Below the pieces are notes generated by a model, which saw nothing but the letters and a program-made list of their open reading frames with translations, made no database searches and had not been told where the DNA came from. From DASZGI01 sp035938995 (lineage in GTDB: Bacteria; Actinomycetota; Actinomycetes; Streptomycetales; Catenulisporaceae), in NCBI RefSeq assembly GCF_035938995.1, contig NZ_DASZGI010000114.1:1-5022 (forward strand): DNA of 5,022 nucleotides, in the 5' to 3' direction. Position numbers and translations under genes: made by a program. Of the stretch, positions 4,956 to 5,022 are shown in pieces; position 1 is the first letter of the stretch, and the number at the start of each line of letters is the position of its first letter.

Positions 4956-5022
4956 GCCCCGAGCCTTTCAGATCGGCGCGCGATCACCAACCCGCATGAT
5001 GATCCGACAATCACGGAGGAAC
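4956..5022 (-). other. Spacer before pgeF, possibly with the extreme end of ftsZ
   Basis: By gene order the next gene to the right should be ftsZ, but no FtsZ domain is visible. One minus-strand frame is open from the edge to a TGA at 4970-4968 and begins with Phe-Leu-Arg, like the FtsZ C-terminal peptide. Its remaining codons lack the strong G/C third-position bias of the neighbours, so this is more likely non-coding spacer. No convincing promoter is visible. Confidence 0.3.

Noticed and set aside
1..5022. CRISPR array, insertion sequence, tRNA or phage element
   Set aside because: No regularly spaced repeats, transposase motifs, terminal inverted repeats or cloverleaf with a T-arm consensus were seen.

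Overview
The window comes from a high-GC actinomycete (Actinomycetota). Third codon positions are strongly G/C, GTG starts occur, and all real genes lie on the minus strand in the order pgeF - yggS - sepF - yggT - divIVA. This is the cell-division/polar-growth block that normally follows ftsZ in Gram-positive bacteria (the ylm operon plus divIVA). The long disordered Met/Pro/Gly-rich tail on DivIVA and a nearby Hanks-type Ser/Thr kinase fit a developmentally complex, possibly filamentous actinomycete. The genus cannot be named from the sequence.

Layout, read in the direction of transcription (right to left). 5022-4956: short spacer, probably just after or at the very end of ftsZ, which is not visible. 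4955-4227: pgeF, a multicopper-polyphenol-oxidase/laccase-domain protein. 4234-3506: yggS, a PLP-binding homeostasis protein overlapping pgeF by 8 bp. 3505-3367: 139-bp spacer with GC-rich hairpins. 3366-2680: sepF, the FtsZ membrane anchor. 2679-2622: spacer with a strong 10-bp hairpin closed by a GTGA tetraloop. 2621-2337: yggT, a small two-helix membrane protein. 2336-2255: AT-richer spacer with an interrupted dyad. 2254-1235: divIVA/wag31. 1234-875: a 360-bp gene-free region with a hairpin terminator after divIVA and several repeats before the kinase. About 874 to the left edge: a Ser/Thr protein kinase catalytic domain, cut off by the window and therefore without a stop codon here.

The genes work together as follows. 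SepF tethers and bundles FtsZ at the membrane. DivIVA marks negative membrane curvature and drives polar wall growth in actinobacteria. YggT is a division-associated membrane protein of poorly known role. YggS keeps PLP pools balanced. PgeF clears mis-incorporated residues from peptidoglycan precursors. The kinase is probably its own transcription unit. Its position beside divIVA is notable because DivIVA/Wag31 proteins are known kinase substrates in Streptomyces and Mycobacterium, but a link here is only a hypothesis.

I see no mobile element, CRISPR array or tRNA/rRNA gene, and nothing I would call a wholly new system. The items most worth a second look are the kinase beside divIVA, the repeats ahead of the kinase, and the hairpin between sepF and yggT.
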